Positions 47,325 to 61,800 of a stretch of DNA of 64,000 nt are shown one piece after another. The notes beneath the pieces were generated by a model. The model was given only the letters and a program-made list of their open reading frames with translations. It searched no databases and was not told the DNA's origin. Each line of letters opens with the position of its first letter. Within the stretch, counting starts at the first letter, position 1. Position numbers and translations under genes: made by a program. This DNA comes from Liolophura sinensis (taxonomy: Eukaryota > Mollusca > Polyplacophora > Chitonida > Chitonidae): the NCBI RefSeq assembly GCF_032854445.1, contig NW_027018067.1, forward strand, positions 1 to 64,000. Reading direction: 5' to 3'.

Positions 47325-50300
47325 ATGAAAAGTTGAATATAGTAATGACCAGTCGCGATTGTACATAGTTAATGTAGCCGATTTCAATTAGACAAAATAC
47401 CAGGCAAAAACCCAAAAGTGGAAAAACTGTTCCAGTGCTGCTGGTAAGAGGCTAATCCGACGTATTTTTTGACAAGAAATCGAATGGTGCAAACCGCGTT
47501 GCTCTCTGACCAATACTTTTGGCTGTAGCCACAAATGAATAATCATTGATGTCAAGATCACGTGCCCAGCAACGGCTCTTACTCCATGGAAACCAAGGAA
47601 ATTTGCAATTTTTCAACAGCTGGAGATGCCTGGCCCAATTGCGCATCTTTTGGCACCTTATTGATGTGGGTCAGTGTTCAATTGTCCTTTTTACAGCGGA
47701 CTGTATCAAGTACCTTGTGTTTTTTTTATATACAAATGGTGTGGTTTTTCTACATGTAGATAAAGACTTTGAGTTTGTCTTCGACTTAGAAGTAAGACAT
47801 TTGCTGGGTGAGTTAAATGGGCTTGGCCCAAAGATTTGACGTCGTCTGGGCTACCGAAGGCCACATAACTTATAATGAAAAGTTGAATATAGTAATGACC
47901 AGTCGCGATTGTACATAGTTAATGTAGCCGAAATCAGTTAGCAAAAAGACCAGGCAAAAATCCAAAAGTAGAAAAAACTGTTCCAATGCTGCTGGTAAGA
48001 GGCTAATCCGACGTATTTTTTGACGAGAAATCGAATGGTGCAAACCGCGTTGCTCTCCGACCAATACTTTTGGCTGTAGCCACAAATGAATAATCATTGA
48101 TGTCAAGATCACGTGCCCAGCAACGGCTCTTACTCCATGGAAACCAAGGAAATTTGCAATTTTTCAACAGCTGGAGATGCCTGGCCCAATTGCGCATCTT
48201 TTGGCACCTTATTGATGTGGGTCAGTGTTCAATTGTACTTTTTTCAGCGGACTGTATCAAGTACCTTGTGTTTTTTTTATATACAAATGGTGTGGTTTTT
48301 CTACATGTAGATAAAGACATTGAGTTTGTCTTCGACTTAGAAGTAAGACAACTGCTGGGTGAGTTAAATGCGCTTGGCCCAAAGATTTGACGTCGTCTGG
48401 GCTACCGAAGGGCACATAACTTATAATGAAAAGTTGAATATAGTAATGACCAGTCGCGATTGTACATAGTTAATGTAGCCGATTTCAATTCGCAAAAAGA
48501 CCAGGCAAAAATCCAAAAGTAGAAAAACTGTTCCAATGCTGCTGGTAAGATTCTGATCCGACGTATTTTTTGACGAGAAATCGAATGGTGCAAACCACGT
48601 TGCTCTCCGACCAATACTTTTGGCTGTAGCCACAAATGAATAATCATTGATGTCAAGATCACGTGCCCAGCAACGGCTCTTACTCCATGGAAACCAAGGA
48701 AATTTGCAATTTTTCAACAGCTGGAGATGCCTGGCCCAATTGCGCATCTTTTGGCACCTTATTGATGTGGGTCAGTGTTCAATTGTACTTTTTTCAGCGG
48801 ACTGTATCAAGTACCTTGTGTTTTTTTTATATACAAATGGTGTGGTTTTTCTACATGTAGATAAAGACATTGAGTTTGTCTTCGACTTAGAAGTAAGACA
48901 ACTGCTGGGTGAGTTAAATGCGCTTGGCCCAAAGATTTGACGTCGTCTGGGCTACCGAAGGGCACATAACTTATAATGAAAAGTTGAATATAGTAATGAC
49001 CAGTCGCGATTGTACATAGTTAATGTAGCCGATTTCAATTCGCAAAAAGACCAGGCAAAAATCCAAAAGTAGAAAAACTGTTCCAATGCTGCTGGTAAGA
49101 GGCTGATCCGACGTATTTTTTGACGAGAAATCGAATGGTGCAAAACCGCGTTGCTCTCCGACCAATACTTTTGGCTGTAGCCACAAATGAATAATCATTG
49201 ATGTCAAGATCACGTGCCCAGCAACGGCTCTTACTCCATGGAAACCAAGGAAATTTGCAATTTTTCAACAGCTGGAGATGCCTGGCCCAATTGCGCATCT
49301 TTTGGCACCTTATTGATGTGGGTCAGTGTCCAATTGTACTTTTTACAGCGGACTGTATCAAGTACCTTGTGTTTTTTTTATATACAAATGGTGTGGTTTT
49401 TCTACATGTAGATAAAGACATTGAGTTTGTCTTCGACTTAGAAGTAAGACATTTGCTGGGTGAGTTAAATGGGCTTGGCCCAAATATTTGACGTCGTCTG
49501 GGCTACGAAGGCCACATAACTTATAATGAAAAGTTGAATATAGTAATGACCAGTCGCGATTGTACATAGTTAATGTAGCTGATTTCAATTAGCAAAAACA
49601 CCTGGCAAAAATCCAAAAGTGGAAAAACTGTTCCAATTCTGCTGGTAAGAGGCTAATCCGACGTATTTTTTGACGAGAAATCGAATGATGCAAACCACGT
49701 TGCTCTCCGACCAATACTTTTGGCTGTAGCCACAAATGAATAATCATTGATGTCAAGATCACGTGCCCAGCAACGGCCTCTTACTCCATGGAAACCAAGG
49801 AAATTTGCAATTTTTCAACAGCTGGAGATGCCTGGCCCAATTGCGCATCTTTTGGCACCCTTATTGATGTGGGTCAGTGTTCAATTGTACTTTTTTCAGC
49901 GGACTGTATCAAGTACCTTGTGTTTTTTTTATATACAAATGGTGTGGTTTTTCTACATGTAGATAAAGACATTGAGTTTGTCTTCGACTTAGAAGTAAGA
50001 CAACTGCTGGGTGAGTTAAATGCGCTTGGCCCAAAGATTTGACGTCGTCTGGGCTACCGAAGGGCACATAACTTATAATGAAAAGTTGAATATAGTAATG
50101 ACCAGTCGCGATTGTACATAGTTAATGTAGCCGATTTCAATTCGCAAAAAGACCAGGCAAAAATCCAAAAGTAGAAAAACTGTTCCAATGCTGCTGGTAA
50201 GAGGCTGATCCGACGTATTTTTTGACGAGAAATCGAATGGTGAAAACCACGTTGCTCTCCGACCAATACTTTTGGCTGTAGCCACAAATGAATAATCATT

Positions 50301-53300
50301 GATGTCAAGATCACGTGCCCAGCAACGGCTCTTACTCCATGGAAACCAAGGAAATTTGCAATTTTTCAACAGCTGGAGATGCCTGGCCCAATTGCGCATC
50401 TTTTGGCACCTTATTGATGTGGGTCAGTGTTCAATTGTACTTTTTTCAGCGGACTGTATCAAGTACCTTGTGTTTTTTTTATATACAAATGGTGTGGTTT
50501 TTCTACATGTAGATAAAGACATTGAGTTTGTCTTCGACTTAGAAGTAAGACAACTGCTGGGTGAGTTAAATGCGCTTGGCCCAAAGATTTGACGTCGTCT
50601 GGGCTACCGAAGGGCACATAACTTATAATGAAAAGTTGAATATAGTAATGACCAGTCGCGATTGTACATAGTTAATGTAGCCGATTTCAATTCGCAAAAA
50701 AACCAGGCAAAAATCCAAAAGTAGAAAAACTGTTCCAATGCTGCTGGTAAGAGGCTGATCCGACGTATTTTTTGACGAGAAATCGAATGGTGCAAACCAC
50801 GTTGCTCTCCAACCAATACTTTTGGCTGTAGCCACAAATGAATAATCATTGATGTCAAGATCACGTGCCCAGCAACGGCTCTTACTCCATGGAAACCAAT
50901 GAAATTTGCAATTTTTCAACAGCTGGAGATGCCTGGCCCAATTGCGCATCTTTTGGCACCTTATTGATGTGGGTCAGTGTTCAATTGTACTTTTTACAGC
51001 GGACTGTATCAAGTACCTTGTGTTTTTTTTATATACAAATGGTGTGGTTTTTCTACATGTAGATAAAGACATTGAGTTTGTCTTCGACTTAGAAGTAAGA
51101 CAACTGCTGGGTGAGTTAAATGGGCTTGGCCCAAAGATTTGACGTCGTCTGGGCTACCGAAGGGCACATAACTTATAATGAAAAGTTGAATATAGTAATG
51201 ACCAGTCGCGATTGTACATAGTTAATGTAGCCGATTTCAATTAGAAAAAATACCAGGCAAAAATCCAAAAGTGGAAAAACTGTTCCAATGCTGCTGGTAA
51301 GAGGCTAATCCGACGTATTTTTTGACGAGAAATCGAATGGTGCAAACCGCGTTGCTCTCCGACCAATACTTTTGGCTGTAGCCACAAGTGAATAATCATT
51401 GATGTCAAGATCACGTGCCCAGCAACGGCTCTTACTCCATGGAAACCAAGGAAATTTGCAATTTTTCAACAGCTGGAGATGCCTGACCCAATTGCGCATC
51501 TTTTGGCACCTTATTGATGTGGGTCAGTGTTCAATTGTACTTTTTACAGCGGACTGTATCAAGTACCTTGTGTTTTTTTTATATACAAATGGTGTGGTTT
51601 TTCTACATGTAGATAAAGACATTGAGTTTGTCTTCGACTTAGAAGTAAGACATTTGCTGGGTGAGTTAAATGGGCTTGGCCCAAAGATTTGACGTCGTCT
51701 GGGCTACCGAAGGGCACATAACTTATAATGAAAAGTTGAATATAGTAATGACCAGTCGCGATTGTACATAGTTAATGTAGCCGAAATCAGTTAGCAAAAA
51801 GACCAGGCAAAAATCCAAAAGTAGAAAAACTGTTCCAATGCTGCTGGTAAGAGGCTAATCCGACGTATTTTTTGACGAGAAATCGAATGGTGCAAACCGC
51901 GTTGCTCTCCGACCAATACTTTTGGCTGTAGCCACAAATGAATAATCATTGATGTCAAGATCACGTGCCCAGCAACGGCTCTTACTCCATGGAAACCAAG
52001 GAAATTTGCAATTTTTCAACAGCTGCGGATGCCTGGCCCAATTGCGCATCTTTTGGCACCTTATTGATGTGGGTCAGTGTTCAATTGTACTTTTTACAGC
52101 GGACTGTATCAAGTACCTTGTGTTTTTTTTATATACAAATGGTGTGGTTTTTCTACATGTAGATAAAGACATTGAGTTTGTCTTCGACTTAGAAGTAAGA
52201 CAACTGCTGGGTGAGTTAAATGGGCTTGGCCCAAAGATTTGACGTCGTCTGGGCTACCGAAGGGCACATAACTTATAATGAAAAGTTGAATATAGTAATG
52301 ACCAGTCGCGATTGTACATAGTTAATGTAGCCGATTTCAATTCGCAAAAAGACCAGGCAAAAATCCAAGAGTAGAAAAACTGTTCCAATGCTGCTGGTAA
52401 GAGGCTAATCCGACGTATTTTTTGACGAGAAATCGAATGGTGCAAACCGCGTTGCTCTCCGACCAATACTTTTGGCTGTAGCCACAAATGAATAATCATT
52501 GATGTCAAGATCACGTGCCCAGCAACGGCTCTTACTCCATGGAAACCAAGGAAATTTGCAATTTTTCAACAGCTGGAGATGCCTGGCCCAATTGCGCATC
52601 TTTTGGCACCTTATTGATGTGGGTCAGTGTTCAATTGTCCTTTTTACAGCGGACTGTATCAAGTACCTTGTGTTTTTTTTATATACAAATGGTGTGGTTT
52701 TTCTACATGTAGATAAAGACATTGAGTTTGTCTTCGACTTAGAAGTAAGACAACTGCTGGGTGAGTTAAATGGGCTTTGCCCAAAGATTTGACGTCGTCT
52801 GGGCTACCGAAGGGCACATAACTTATAATGAAAAGTTGAATATAGTAATGACCAGTCGCGATTGTACATAGTTAATGTAGCCGATTTCAATTCGCAAAAA
52901 GACCAGGCAAAAATCCAAAAGTGGAAAAACTGTTCCAATTCTGCTGGTAAGAGGCTAATCCGACGTATTTTTTGACGAGAAATCGAATGGTGCAAACCGC
53001 GTTGCTCTCCGACCAATACTTTTGGCTGTAGCCACAAATGAATAATCATTGATGTCAAGATCACGTGCCCAGCAACGGCTCTTACTCCATGGAAACCAAG
53101 GAAATTTGCAATTTTTCAACAGCTGGAGATGCCTGACCCAATTGCGTATCTTTTGGCACCTTATTGATGTGGGTCAGTGTTCAATTGTACTTTTTACAGC
53201 GGACTGTATCAAGTACCTTGTGTTTTTTTTTATATACAAATGGTGTGGTTTTTCTACATGTAGATAAAGACATTGAGTTTGTCTTCGACTTAGAAGTAAG

Positions 53301-53378
53301 ACAACTGCTGGGTGAGTTAAATGGGCTTTGCCCAAAGATTTGACGTCGTCTGGGCTACCGAAGGGCACATAACTTATA
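47325..53378 (+). repeat. Irregular monomers M87-M97
   Basis: Starts are 47325, 47875, 48426, 48976, 49526, 50078, 50628, 51178, 51728, 52278 and 52828. M87 is D-type with GACAAGAAATC, CTCTCTGACC and GACTTTGAG, shared only with M70. M88 and M95 have CCGAAATCAGTTAGC, shared with M71. M88, M89, M91 and M92 share TTTTTTCAGCGG and AATGCGCTTGG. M89, M90, M92 and M93 have a TGATCCG change. M90-M91 hold four extra or missing bases (near 49144, 49506, 49777 and 49859), so some local error is possible. M96 and M97 carry CTTTGCCC. No regular HOR period is apparent. Confidence 0.85.
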
Positions 53379-55028
53379 ATGAAAAGTTGAATATAGTAAT
53401 GACCAGTCGCGATTGTACATAGTTAATGTAGCCGATTTCAATTAGACAAAAAACCAGGCAAAAATCCAAAAGTGGAAAAACTGTTCCAATGCTGCTGGTA
53501 AGAGGCTAATCCGACGTATTTTTTGACGAGAAATCGAATGGTGCAAACCACGTTGCTCTTCGACCAATACTTTTGGCTGTAGCCACAAATGAATAATCAT
53601 TGATGTCAAGATCACGTGCCCAGCAACGGCTCTTACTCCATGGAAACCAAGGAAATTTGCAATTTTTCAACAGCTGGGGATGCCTGACCCAATTGCGCAT
53701 CTTTTGGCACCTTATTGATGTGGGTCAGTGTTCAATTGTACTTTTTACAGCGGACTGTATCAAGTACCTTGTGTTTTTTTTATATACAAATGGTGTGGTT
53801 TTTCTACATGTAGATAAAGACATTGAGTTTGTCTTCGACTTAGAAGTAAGACATTTGCTGGGTGAGTTAAATGGGCTTGGCCCAAAGATTTGACGTCGTC
53901 TGGGCTACCGAAGGGCACATAACTTATAATGAAAAGTTGAATATAGTAATGACCAGTCGCGATTGTACATAGTTAATGTAGCCGATTTCAATTCGCAAAA
54001 AGACCAGGCAAAAATCCAAAAGTAGAAAAACTGTTCAAATGCTGCTGGTAAGAGGCTAATCCGACGTATTTTTTGACGAGAAATCGAATGGTGCAAACCG
54101 CGTTGCTCTCCGACCAATACTTTTGGCTGTAGCCACAAATGAATAATCATTGATGTCAAGATCACGTGCCCAGCAACGACTCTTACTCCATGGAAACAAA
54201 GGAAATTTGCAATTTTTCAACAGCTGGAGATGCCTGGCCCAATTGCGCATCTTTTGGCACCTTATTGATGTGGGTCAGTGTTCAATTGTACTTTTTACAG
54301 CGGACTGTATCAAGTACCTTGTGTTTTTTTTATATACAAATGGTTTGGTTTTTCTACATGTAGATAAAGACATTGAGTTTGTCTTCGACTTAGAAGTAAG
54401 ACATTTGCTGGGTGAGTTAAATGGGCTTGGCCCAAAGATTTGACGTCGTCTGGGCTACCGAAGGCCACATAACTTATAATGAAAAGTTGAATATAGTAAT
54501 GACCAGTCGCGATTGTACATAGTTAATGTAGCCGATTTCAATTAGCAAAAAGACCAGGCAAAAATCCAAAAAGTAAAAAAACTGTTCCAATGCTGCTGGT
54601 ATGAGGCTAATCCGACGTATTTTTTGACGAGAAATCTAATGGTGCAAACCGCGTTGCTCTCCGACCAATACTTTTGGCTGTAGCCACAAATGAATAATCA
54701 TTGATGTCAAGATCACGTGCCCAGCAACGGCTCTTACTCCATGGAAACCAAGGAAATTTGCAATTTTTCAACAGCTGGAGATGCCTGGCCCAATTGCGCA
54801 TCTTTTGGCACCTTATTGATGTGGGTCAGTGTTCAATTGTACTTTTTACAGCGGACTGTATCAAGTACCTTGTGTTTTTTTATATACAAATGGTGTGGTT
54901 TTTCTACATGTAGATAAAGACATTGAGTTTGTCTTCGACTTAGAAGTAAGACATTTGCTGGGTGAGTTAAATGGGCTTGGCCCAAAGATTTGACGTCGTC
55001 TGGGCTACCGAAGGGCACATAACTTATA
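53379..55028 (+). repeat. Partial HOR-7 copy (M98-M100)
   Basis: Starts are 53379, 53929 and 54479. They match the first three monomers of the 7-monomer unit that follows: D-type with TCTTCGACC and GCTGGGG; R-type with GTTCAAATGC, CAACGACTC, GGAAACAAAGG and GGTTTGG; S-type with GTATGAGG, GAAATCTAATGG and a 7-T run. M100 keeps CAGCGGACTG, whereas the full copies have CAGCAGACTTT here. Confidence 0.9.
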
Positions 55029-58000
55029 ATGAAAAGTTGAATATAGTAATGACCAGTCGCGATTGTACATAGTTAATGTAGCCGATTTCAATTAGACAAA
55101 AAACCAGGCAAAAATCCAAAAGTGGAAAAACTGTTCCAATGCTGCTGGTAAGAGGCTAATCCGACGTATTTTTTGACGAGAAATCGAATGGTGCAAACCA
55201 CGTTGCTCTTCGACCAATACTTTTGGCTGTAGCCACAAATGAATAATCATTGATGTCAAGATCACGTGCCCAGCAACGGCTCTTACTCCATGGAAACCAA
55301 GGAAATTTGCAATTTTTCAACAGCTGGGGATGCCTGACCCAATTGCGCATCTTTTGGCACCTTATTGATGTGGGTCAGTGTTCAATTGTACTTTTTACAG
55401 CGGACTGTATCAAGTACCTTGTGTTTTTTTTATATACAAATGGTGTGGTTTTTCTACATGTAGATAAAGACATTGAGTTTGTCTTCGACTTAGAAGTAAG
55501 ACATTTGCTGGGTGAGTTAAATGGGCTTGGCCCAAAGATTTGACGTCGTCTGGGCTACCGAAGGGCACATAACTTATAATGAAAAGTTGAATATAGTAAT
55601 GACCAGTCGCGATTGTACATAGTTAATGTAGCCGATTTCAATTCGCAAAAAGACCAGGCAAAAATCCAAAAGTAGAAAAACTGTTCAAATGCTGCTGGTA
55701 AGAGGCTAATCCGACGTATTTTTTGACGAGAAATCGAATGGTGCAAACCGCGTTGCTCTCCGACCAATACTTTTGGCTGTAGCCACAAATGAATAATCAT
55801 TGATGTCAAGATCACGTGCCCAGCAACGACTCTTACTCCATGGAAACAAAGGAAATTTGCAATTTTTCAACAGCTGGAGATGCCTGGCCCAATTGCGCAT
55901 CTTTTGGCACCTTATTGATGTGGGTCAGTGTTCAATTGTACTTTTTACAGCGGACTGTATCAAGTACCTTGTGTTTTTTTTATATACAAATGGTTTGGTT
56001 TTTCTACATGTAGATAAAGACATTGAGTTTGTCTTCGACTTAGAAGTAAGACATTTGCTGGGTGAGTTAAATGGGCTTGGCCCAAAGATTTGACGTCGTC
56101 TGGGCTACCGAAGGCCACATAACTTATAATGAAAAGTTGAATATAGTAATGACCAGTCGCGATTGTACATAGTTAATGTAGCCGATTTCAATTAGCAAAA
56201 AGACCAGGCAAAAATCCAAAAAGTAAAAAAACTGTTCCAATGCTGCTGGTATGAGGCTAATCCGACGTATTTTTTGACGAGAAATCTAATGGTGCAAACC
56301 GCGTTGCTCTCCGACCAATACTTTTGGCTGTAGCCACAAATGAATAATCATTGATGTCAAGATCACGTGCCCAGCAACGGCTCTTACTCCATGGAAACCA
56401 AGGAAATTTGCAATTTTTCAACAGCTGGAGATGCCTGGCCCAATTGCGCATCTTTTGGCACCTTATTGATGTGGGTCAGTGTTCAATTGTACTTTTTACA
56501 GCAGACTTTATCATGTACCTTGTGTTTTTTTATATACAAATGGTGTGGTTTTTCTACATGTAGATAAAGACATTGAGTTTGTCTTCGACTTAGAAGTAAG
56601 ACATTTGCTGGGTGAGTTAAATGGGCTTGGCCCAAAGATTTGACGTCGTCTGGGCTACCGAAGGCCACATAACTTATAATGAAAAGTTGAATATAGTAAT
56701 GACCAGTCGCGATTGTACATAGTTAATGTAGCCGATTTCAATTAGAAAAAAAGACCTGGCAAAAATCCAAAAGTTGAAAAAACTGTTCCAATGCTGCTGG
56801 TAAGAGGCTAATCCGACGTATTTTTTGACGAGAAATCGAATGGTGCAAACCACGTTGCTCTTCGACCAATACTTTTGGCTGTAGCCACAAATGAATAATC
56901 ATTGATGTCAAGATCACGTGCCCAGCAACGGCTCTTACTCCATGGAAACCAAGGAAATTTGCAATTTTTCAACAGCTGGGGATGCCTGACCCAATTGCGC
57001 ATCTTTTGGCACCTTATTGATGTGGGTCAGTGTTCAATTGTACTTTTTACAGCGGACTGTATCAAGTACCTTGTGTTTTTTTTATATACAAATGGTGTGG
57101 TTTTTCTACATGTAGATAAAGACATTGAGTTTGTCTTCGACTTAGAAGTAAGACATTTGCTGGGTGAGTTAAATGGGCTTGGCCCAAAGATTTGACGTCG
57201 TCTGGGCTACCGAAGGGCACATAACTTATAATGAAAAGTTGAATATAGTAATGACCAGTCGCGATTGTACATAGTTAATGTAGCCGATTTCAATTCGCAA
57301 AAAGACCAGGCAAAAATCCAAAAGTAGAAAAACTGTTCAAATGCTGCTGGTAAGAGGCTAATCCGACGTATTTTTTGACGAGAAATCGAATGGTGCAAAC
57401 CGCGTTGCTCTCCGACCAATACTTTTGGCTGTAGCCACAAATGAATAATCATTGATGTCAAGATCACGTGCCCAGCAACGGCTCTTACTCCATGGAAACC
57501 AAGGAAATTTGCAATTTTTCAACAGCTGGAGATGCCTGGCCCAATTGCGCATCTTTTGGCACCTTATTGATGTGGGTCAGTGTTCAATTGTACTTTTTAC
57601 AGCGGACTGTATCAAGTACCTTGTGTTTTTTTTATATACAAATGGTTTGGTTTTTCTACATGTAGATAAAGACATTGAGTTTGTCTTCGACTTAGAAGTA
57701 AGACATTTGCTGGGTGAGTTAAATGGGCTTGGCCCAAACATTTGACGTCGTCTGGGCTACCGAAGGCCACATAACTTATAATGAAAAGTTGAATATAGTA
57801 ATGACCAGTCGCGATTGTACATAGTTAATGTAGCCGATTTCAATTAGCAAAAAGACCAGGCAAAAATCCAAAAGTAAAAAAACTGTTCCAATGCTGCTGG
57901 TATGAGGCTAATCCGACGTATTTTTTGACGAGAAATCTAATGGTGCAAACCGCGTTGCTCTCCGACCAATACTTTTGGCTGTAGCCACAAATGAATAATC

Positions 58001-58880
58001 ATTGATGTCAAGATCACGTGCCCAGCAACGGCTCTTACTCCATGGAAACCAAGGAAATTTGCAATTTTTCAACAGCTGGAGATGCCTGGCCCAATTGCGC
58101 ATCTTTTGGCACCTTATTGATGTGGGTCAGTGTTCAATTGTACTTTTTACAGCAGACTTTATCATGTACCTTGTGTTTTTTTTATATACAAATGGTGTGG
58201 TTTTTCTACATGTAGATAAAGACATTGAGTTTGTCTTCGACTTAGAAGTAAGACATTTGCTGGGTGAGTTAAATGGGCTTGGCCCAAAGATTTGACGTCG
58301 TCTGGGCTACCGAAGGCCACATAACTTATAATGAAAAGTTGAATATAGTAATGACCAGTCGCGATTGTACATAGTTAATGTAGCCGATTTCAATTAGAAA
58401 AAAAGACCTGGCAAAAATACAAAAGTTGAAAAACTGTTCCAATGCTGCTGGTAAGAGGCTAATCCGACGTATTTTTTGACGAGAAATCGAATGGTGCAAA
58501 CCGCGTTGCTCTCCGACCAATACTTTTGGCTGTAGCCACAAATGAATAATCATTGATGTCAAGATCACGTGCCCAGCAACGGCTCTTACTCCATGGAAAC
58601 CAAGGAAATTTGCAATTTTTCAACAGCTGGAGATGCCTGGCCCAATTGCGCATCTTTTGGCACCTTATTGATGTGGGTCAGTGTTCAATTGTACTTTTTA
58701 CAGCGGACTGTATCAAGTACCTTGTGTTTTTTTATATACAAATGGTGTGGTTTTTCTACATGTAGATAAAGACATTGAGTTTGTCTTCGACTTAGAAGTA
58801 AGACATTTGCTGGGTGAGTTAAATGGGCTTGGCCCAAAGATTTGACGTCGTCTGGGCTACCGAAGGGCACATAACTTATA
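55029..58880 (+). repeat. 7-monomer HOR-7, copy 1 (M101-M107)
   Basis: Starts are 55029, 55579, 56129, 56679, 57231, 57781 and 58331, a total of 3852 bp. Internally it is A1-B1-C1-A2-B2-C2-D. A, B and C are the three types of the partial copy, and D is an L-type monomer with CAAAAATACAAAAGTTG and a 7-T run. The unit thus looks like an older trimer doubled and extended by one monomer. Confidence 0.93.
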
Positions 58881-61800
58881 ATGAAAAGTTGAATATAGTA
58901 ATGACCAGTCGCGATTGTACATAGTTAATGTAGCCGATTTCAATTAGACAAAAAACCAGGCAAAAATCCAAAAGTGGAAAAACTGTTCCAATGCTGCTGG
59001 TAAGAGGCTAATCCGACGTATTTTTTGACGAGAAATCGAATGGTGCAAACCACGTTGCTCTTCGACCAATACTTTTGGCTGTAGCCACAAATGAATAATC
59101 ATTGATGTCAAGATCACGTGCCCAGCAACGGCTCTTACTCCATGGAAACCAAGGAAATTTGCAATTTTTCAACAGCTGGGGATGCCTGACCCAATTGCGC
59201 ATCTTTTGGCACCTTATTGATGTGGGTCAGTGTTCAATTGTACTTTTTACAGCGGACTGTATCAAGTACCTTGTGTTTTTTTTATATACAAATGGTGTGG
59301 TTTTTCTACATGTAGATAAAGACATTGAGTTTGTCTTCGACTTAGAAGTAAGACATTTGCTGGGTGAGTTAAATGGGCTTGGCCCAAAGATTTGACGTCG
59401 TCTGGGCTACCGAAGGGCACATAACTTATAATGAAAAGTTGAATATAGTAATGACCAGTCGCGATTGTACATAGTTAATGTAGCCGATTTCAATTCGCAA
59501 AAAGACCAGGCAAAAATCCAAAAGTAGAAAAACTGTTCAAATGCTGCTGGTAAGAGGCTAATCCGACGTATTTTTTGACGAGAAATCGAATGGTGCAAAC
59601 CGCGTTGCTCTCCGACCAATACTTTTGGCTGTAGCCACAAATGAATAATCATTGATGTCAAGATCACGTGCCCAGCAACGACTCTTACTCCATGGAAACA
59701 AAGGAAATTTGCAATTTTTCAACAGCTGGAGATGCCTGGCCCAATTGCGCATCTTTTGGCACCTTATTGATGTGGGTCAGTGTTCAATTGTACTTTTTAC
59801 AGCGGACTGTATCAAGTACCTTGTGTTTTTTTTATATACAAATGGTTTGGTTTTTCTACATGTAGATAAAGACATTGAGTTTGTCTTCGACTTAGAAGTA
59901 AGACATTTGCTGGGTGAGTTAAATGGGCTTGGCCCAAAGATTTGACGTCGTCTGGGCTACCGAAGGCCACATAACTTATAATGAAAAGTTGAATATAGTA
60001 ATGACCAGTCGCGATTGTACATAGTTAATGTAGCCGATTTCAATTAGCAAAAAGACCAGGCAAAAATCCAAAAAGTAAAAAAACTGTTCCAATGCTGTTG
60101 GTATGAGGCTAATCCGACGTATTTTTTGACGAGAAATCTAATGGTGCAAACCGCGTTGCTCTCCGACCAATACTTTTGGCTGTAGCCACAAATGAATAAT
60201 CATTGATGTCAAGATCACGTGCCCAGCAACGGCTCTTACTCCATGGAAACCAAGGAAATTTGCAATTTTTCAACAGCTGGAGATGCCTGGCCCAATTGCG
60301 CATCTTTTGGCACCTTATTGATGTGGGTCAGTGTTCAATTGTACTTTTTACAGCAGACTTTATCATGTACCTTGTGTTTTTTTATATACAAATGGTGTGG
60401 TTTTTCTACATGTAGATAAAGACATTGAGTTTGTCTTCGACTTAGAAGTAAGACATTTGCTGGGTGAGTTAAATGGGCTTGGCCCAAAGATTTGACGTCG
60501 TCTGGGCTACCGAAGGCCACATAACTTATAATGAAAAGTTGAATATAGTAATGACCAGTCGCGATTGTACATAGTTAATGTAGCCGATTTCAATTAGAAA
60601 AAAAGACCTGGCAAAAATCCAAAAGTTGAAAAACTGTTCCAATGCTGCTGGTAAGAGGCTAATCCGACGTATTTTTTGACGAGAAATCGAATGGTGCAAA
60701 CCACGTTGCTCTTCGACCAATACTTTTGGCTGTAGCCACAAATGAATAATCATTGATGTCAAGATCACGTGCCCAGCAACGGCTCTTACTCCATGGAAAC
60801 CAAGGAAATTTGCAATTTTTCAACAGCTGGGGATGCCTGACCCAATTGCGCATCTTTTGGCACCTTATTGATGTGGGTCAGTGTTCAATTGTACTTTTTA
60901 CAGCGGACTGTATCAAGTACCTTGTGTTTTTTTTATATACAAATGGTGTGGTTTTTCTACATGTAGATAAAGACATTGAGTTTGTCTTCGACTTAGAAGT
61001 AAGACATTTGCTGGGTGAGTTAAATGGGCTTGGCCCAAAGATTTGACGTCGTCTGGGCTACCGAAGGGCACATAACTTATAATGAAAAGTTGAATATAGT
61101 AATGACCAGTCGCGATTGTACATAGTTAATGTAGCCGATTTCAATTCGCAAAAAGACCAGGCAAAAATCCAAAAGTAGAAAAACTGTTCAAATGCTGCTG
61201 GTAAGAGGCTAATCCGACGTATTTTTTGACGAGAAATCGAATGGTGCAAACCGCGTTGCTCTCCGACCAATACTTTTGGCTGTAGCCACAAATGAATAAT
61301 CATTGATGTCAAGATCACGTGCCCAGCAACGGCTCTTACTCCATGGAAACCAAGGAAATTTGCAATTTTTCAACAGCTGGAGATGCCTGGCCCAATTGCG
61401 CATCTTTTGGCACCTTATTGATGTGGGTCAGTGTTCAATTGTACTTTTTACAGCGGACTGTATCAAGTACCTTGTGTTTTTTTTATATACAAAATGGTTT
61501 GGTTTTTCTACATGTAGATAAAGACATTGAGTTTGTCTTCGACTTAGAAGTAAGACATTTGCTGGGTGAGTTAAATGGGCTTGGCCCAAACATTTGACGT
61601 CGTCTGGGCTACCGAAGGCCACATAACTTATAATGAAAAGTTGAATATAGTAATGACCAGTCGCGATTGTACATAGTTAATGTAGCCGATTTCAATTAGC
61701 AAAAAGACCAGGCAAAAATCCAAAAGTAAAAAAACTGTTCCAATGCTGCTGGTATGAGGCTAATCCGACGTATTTTTTACGAGAAATCTAATGGTGCAAA

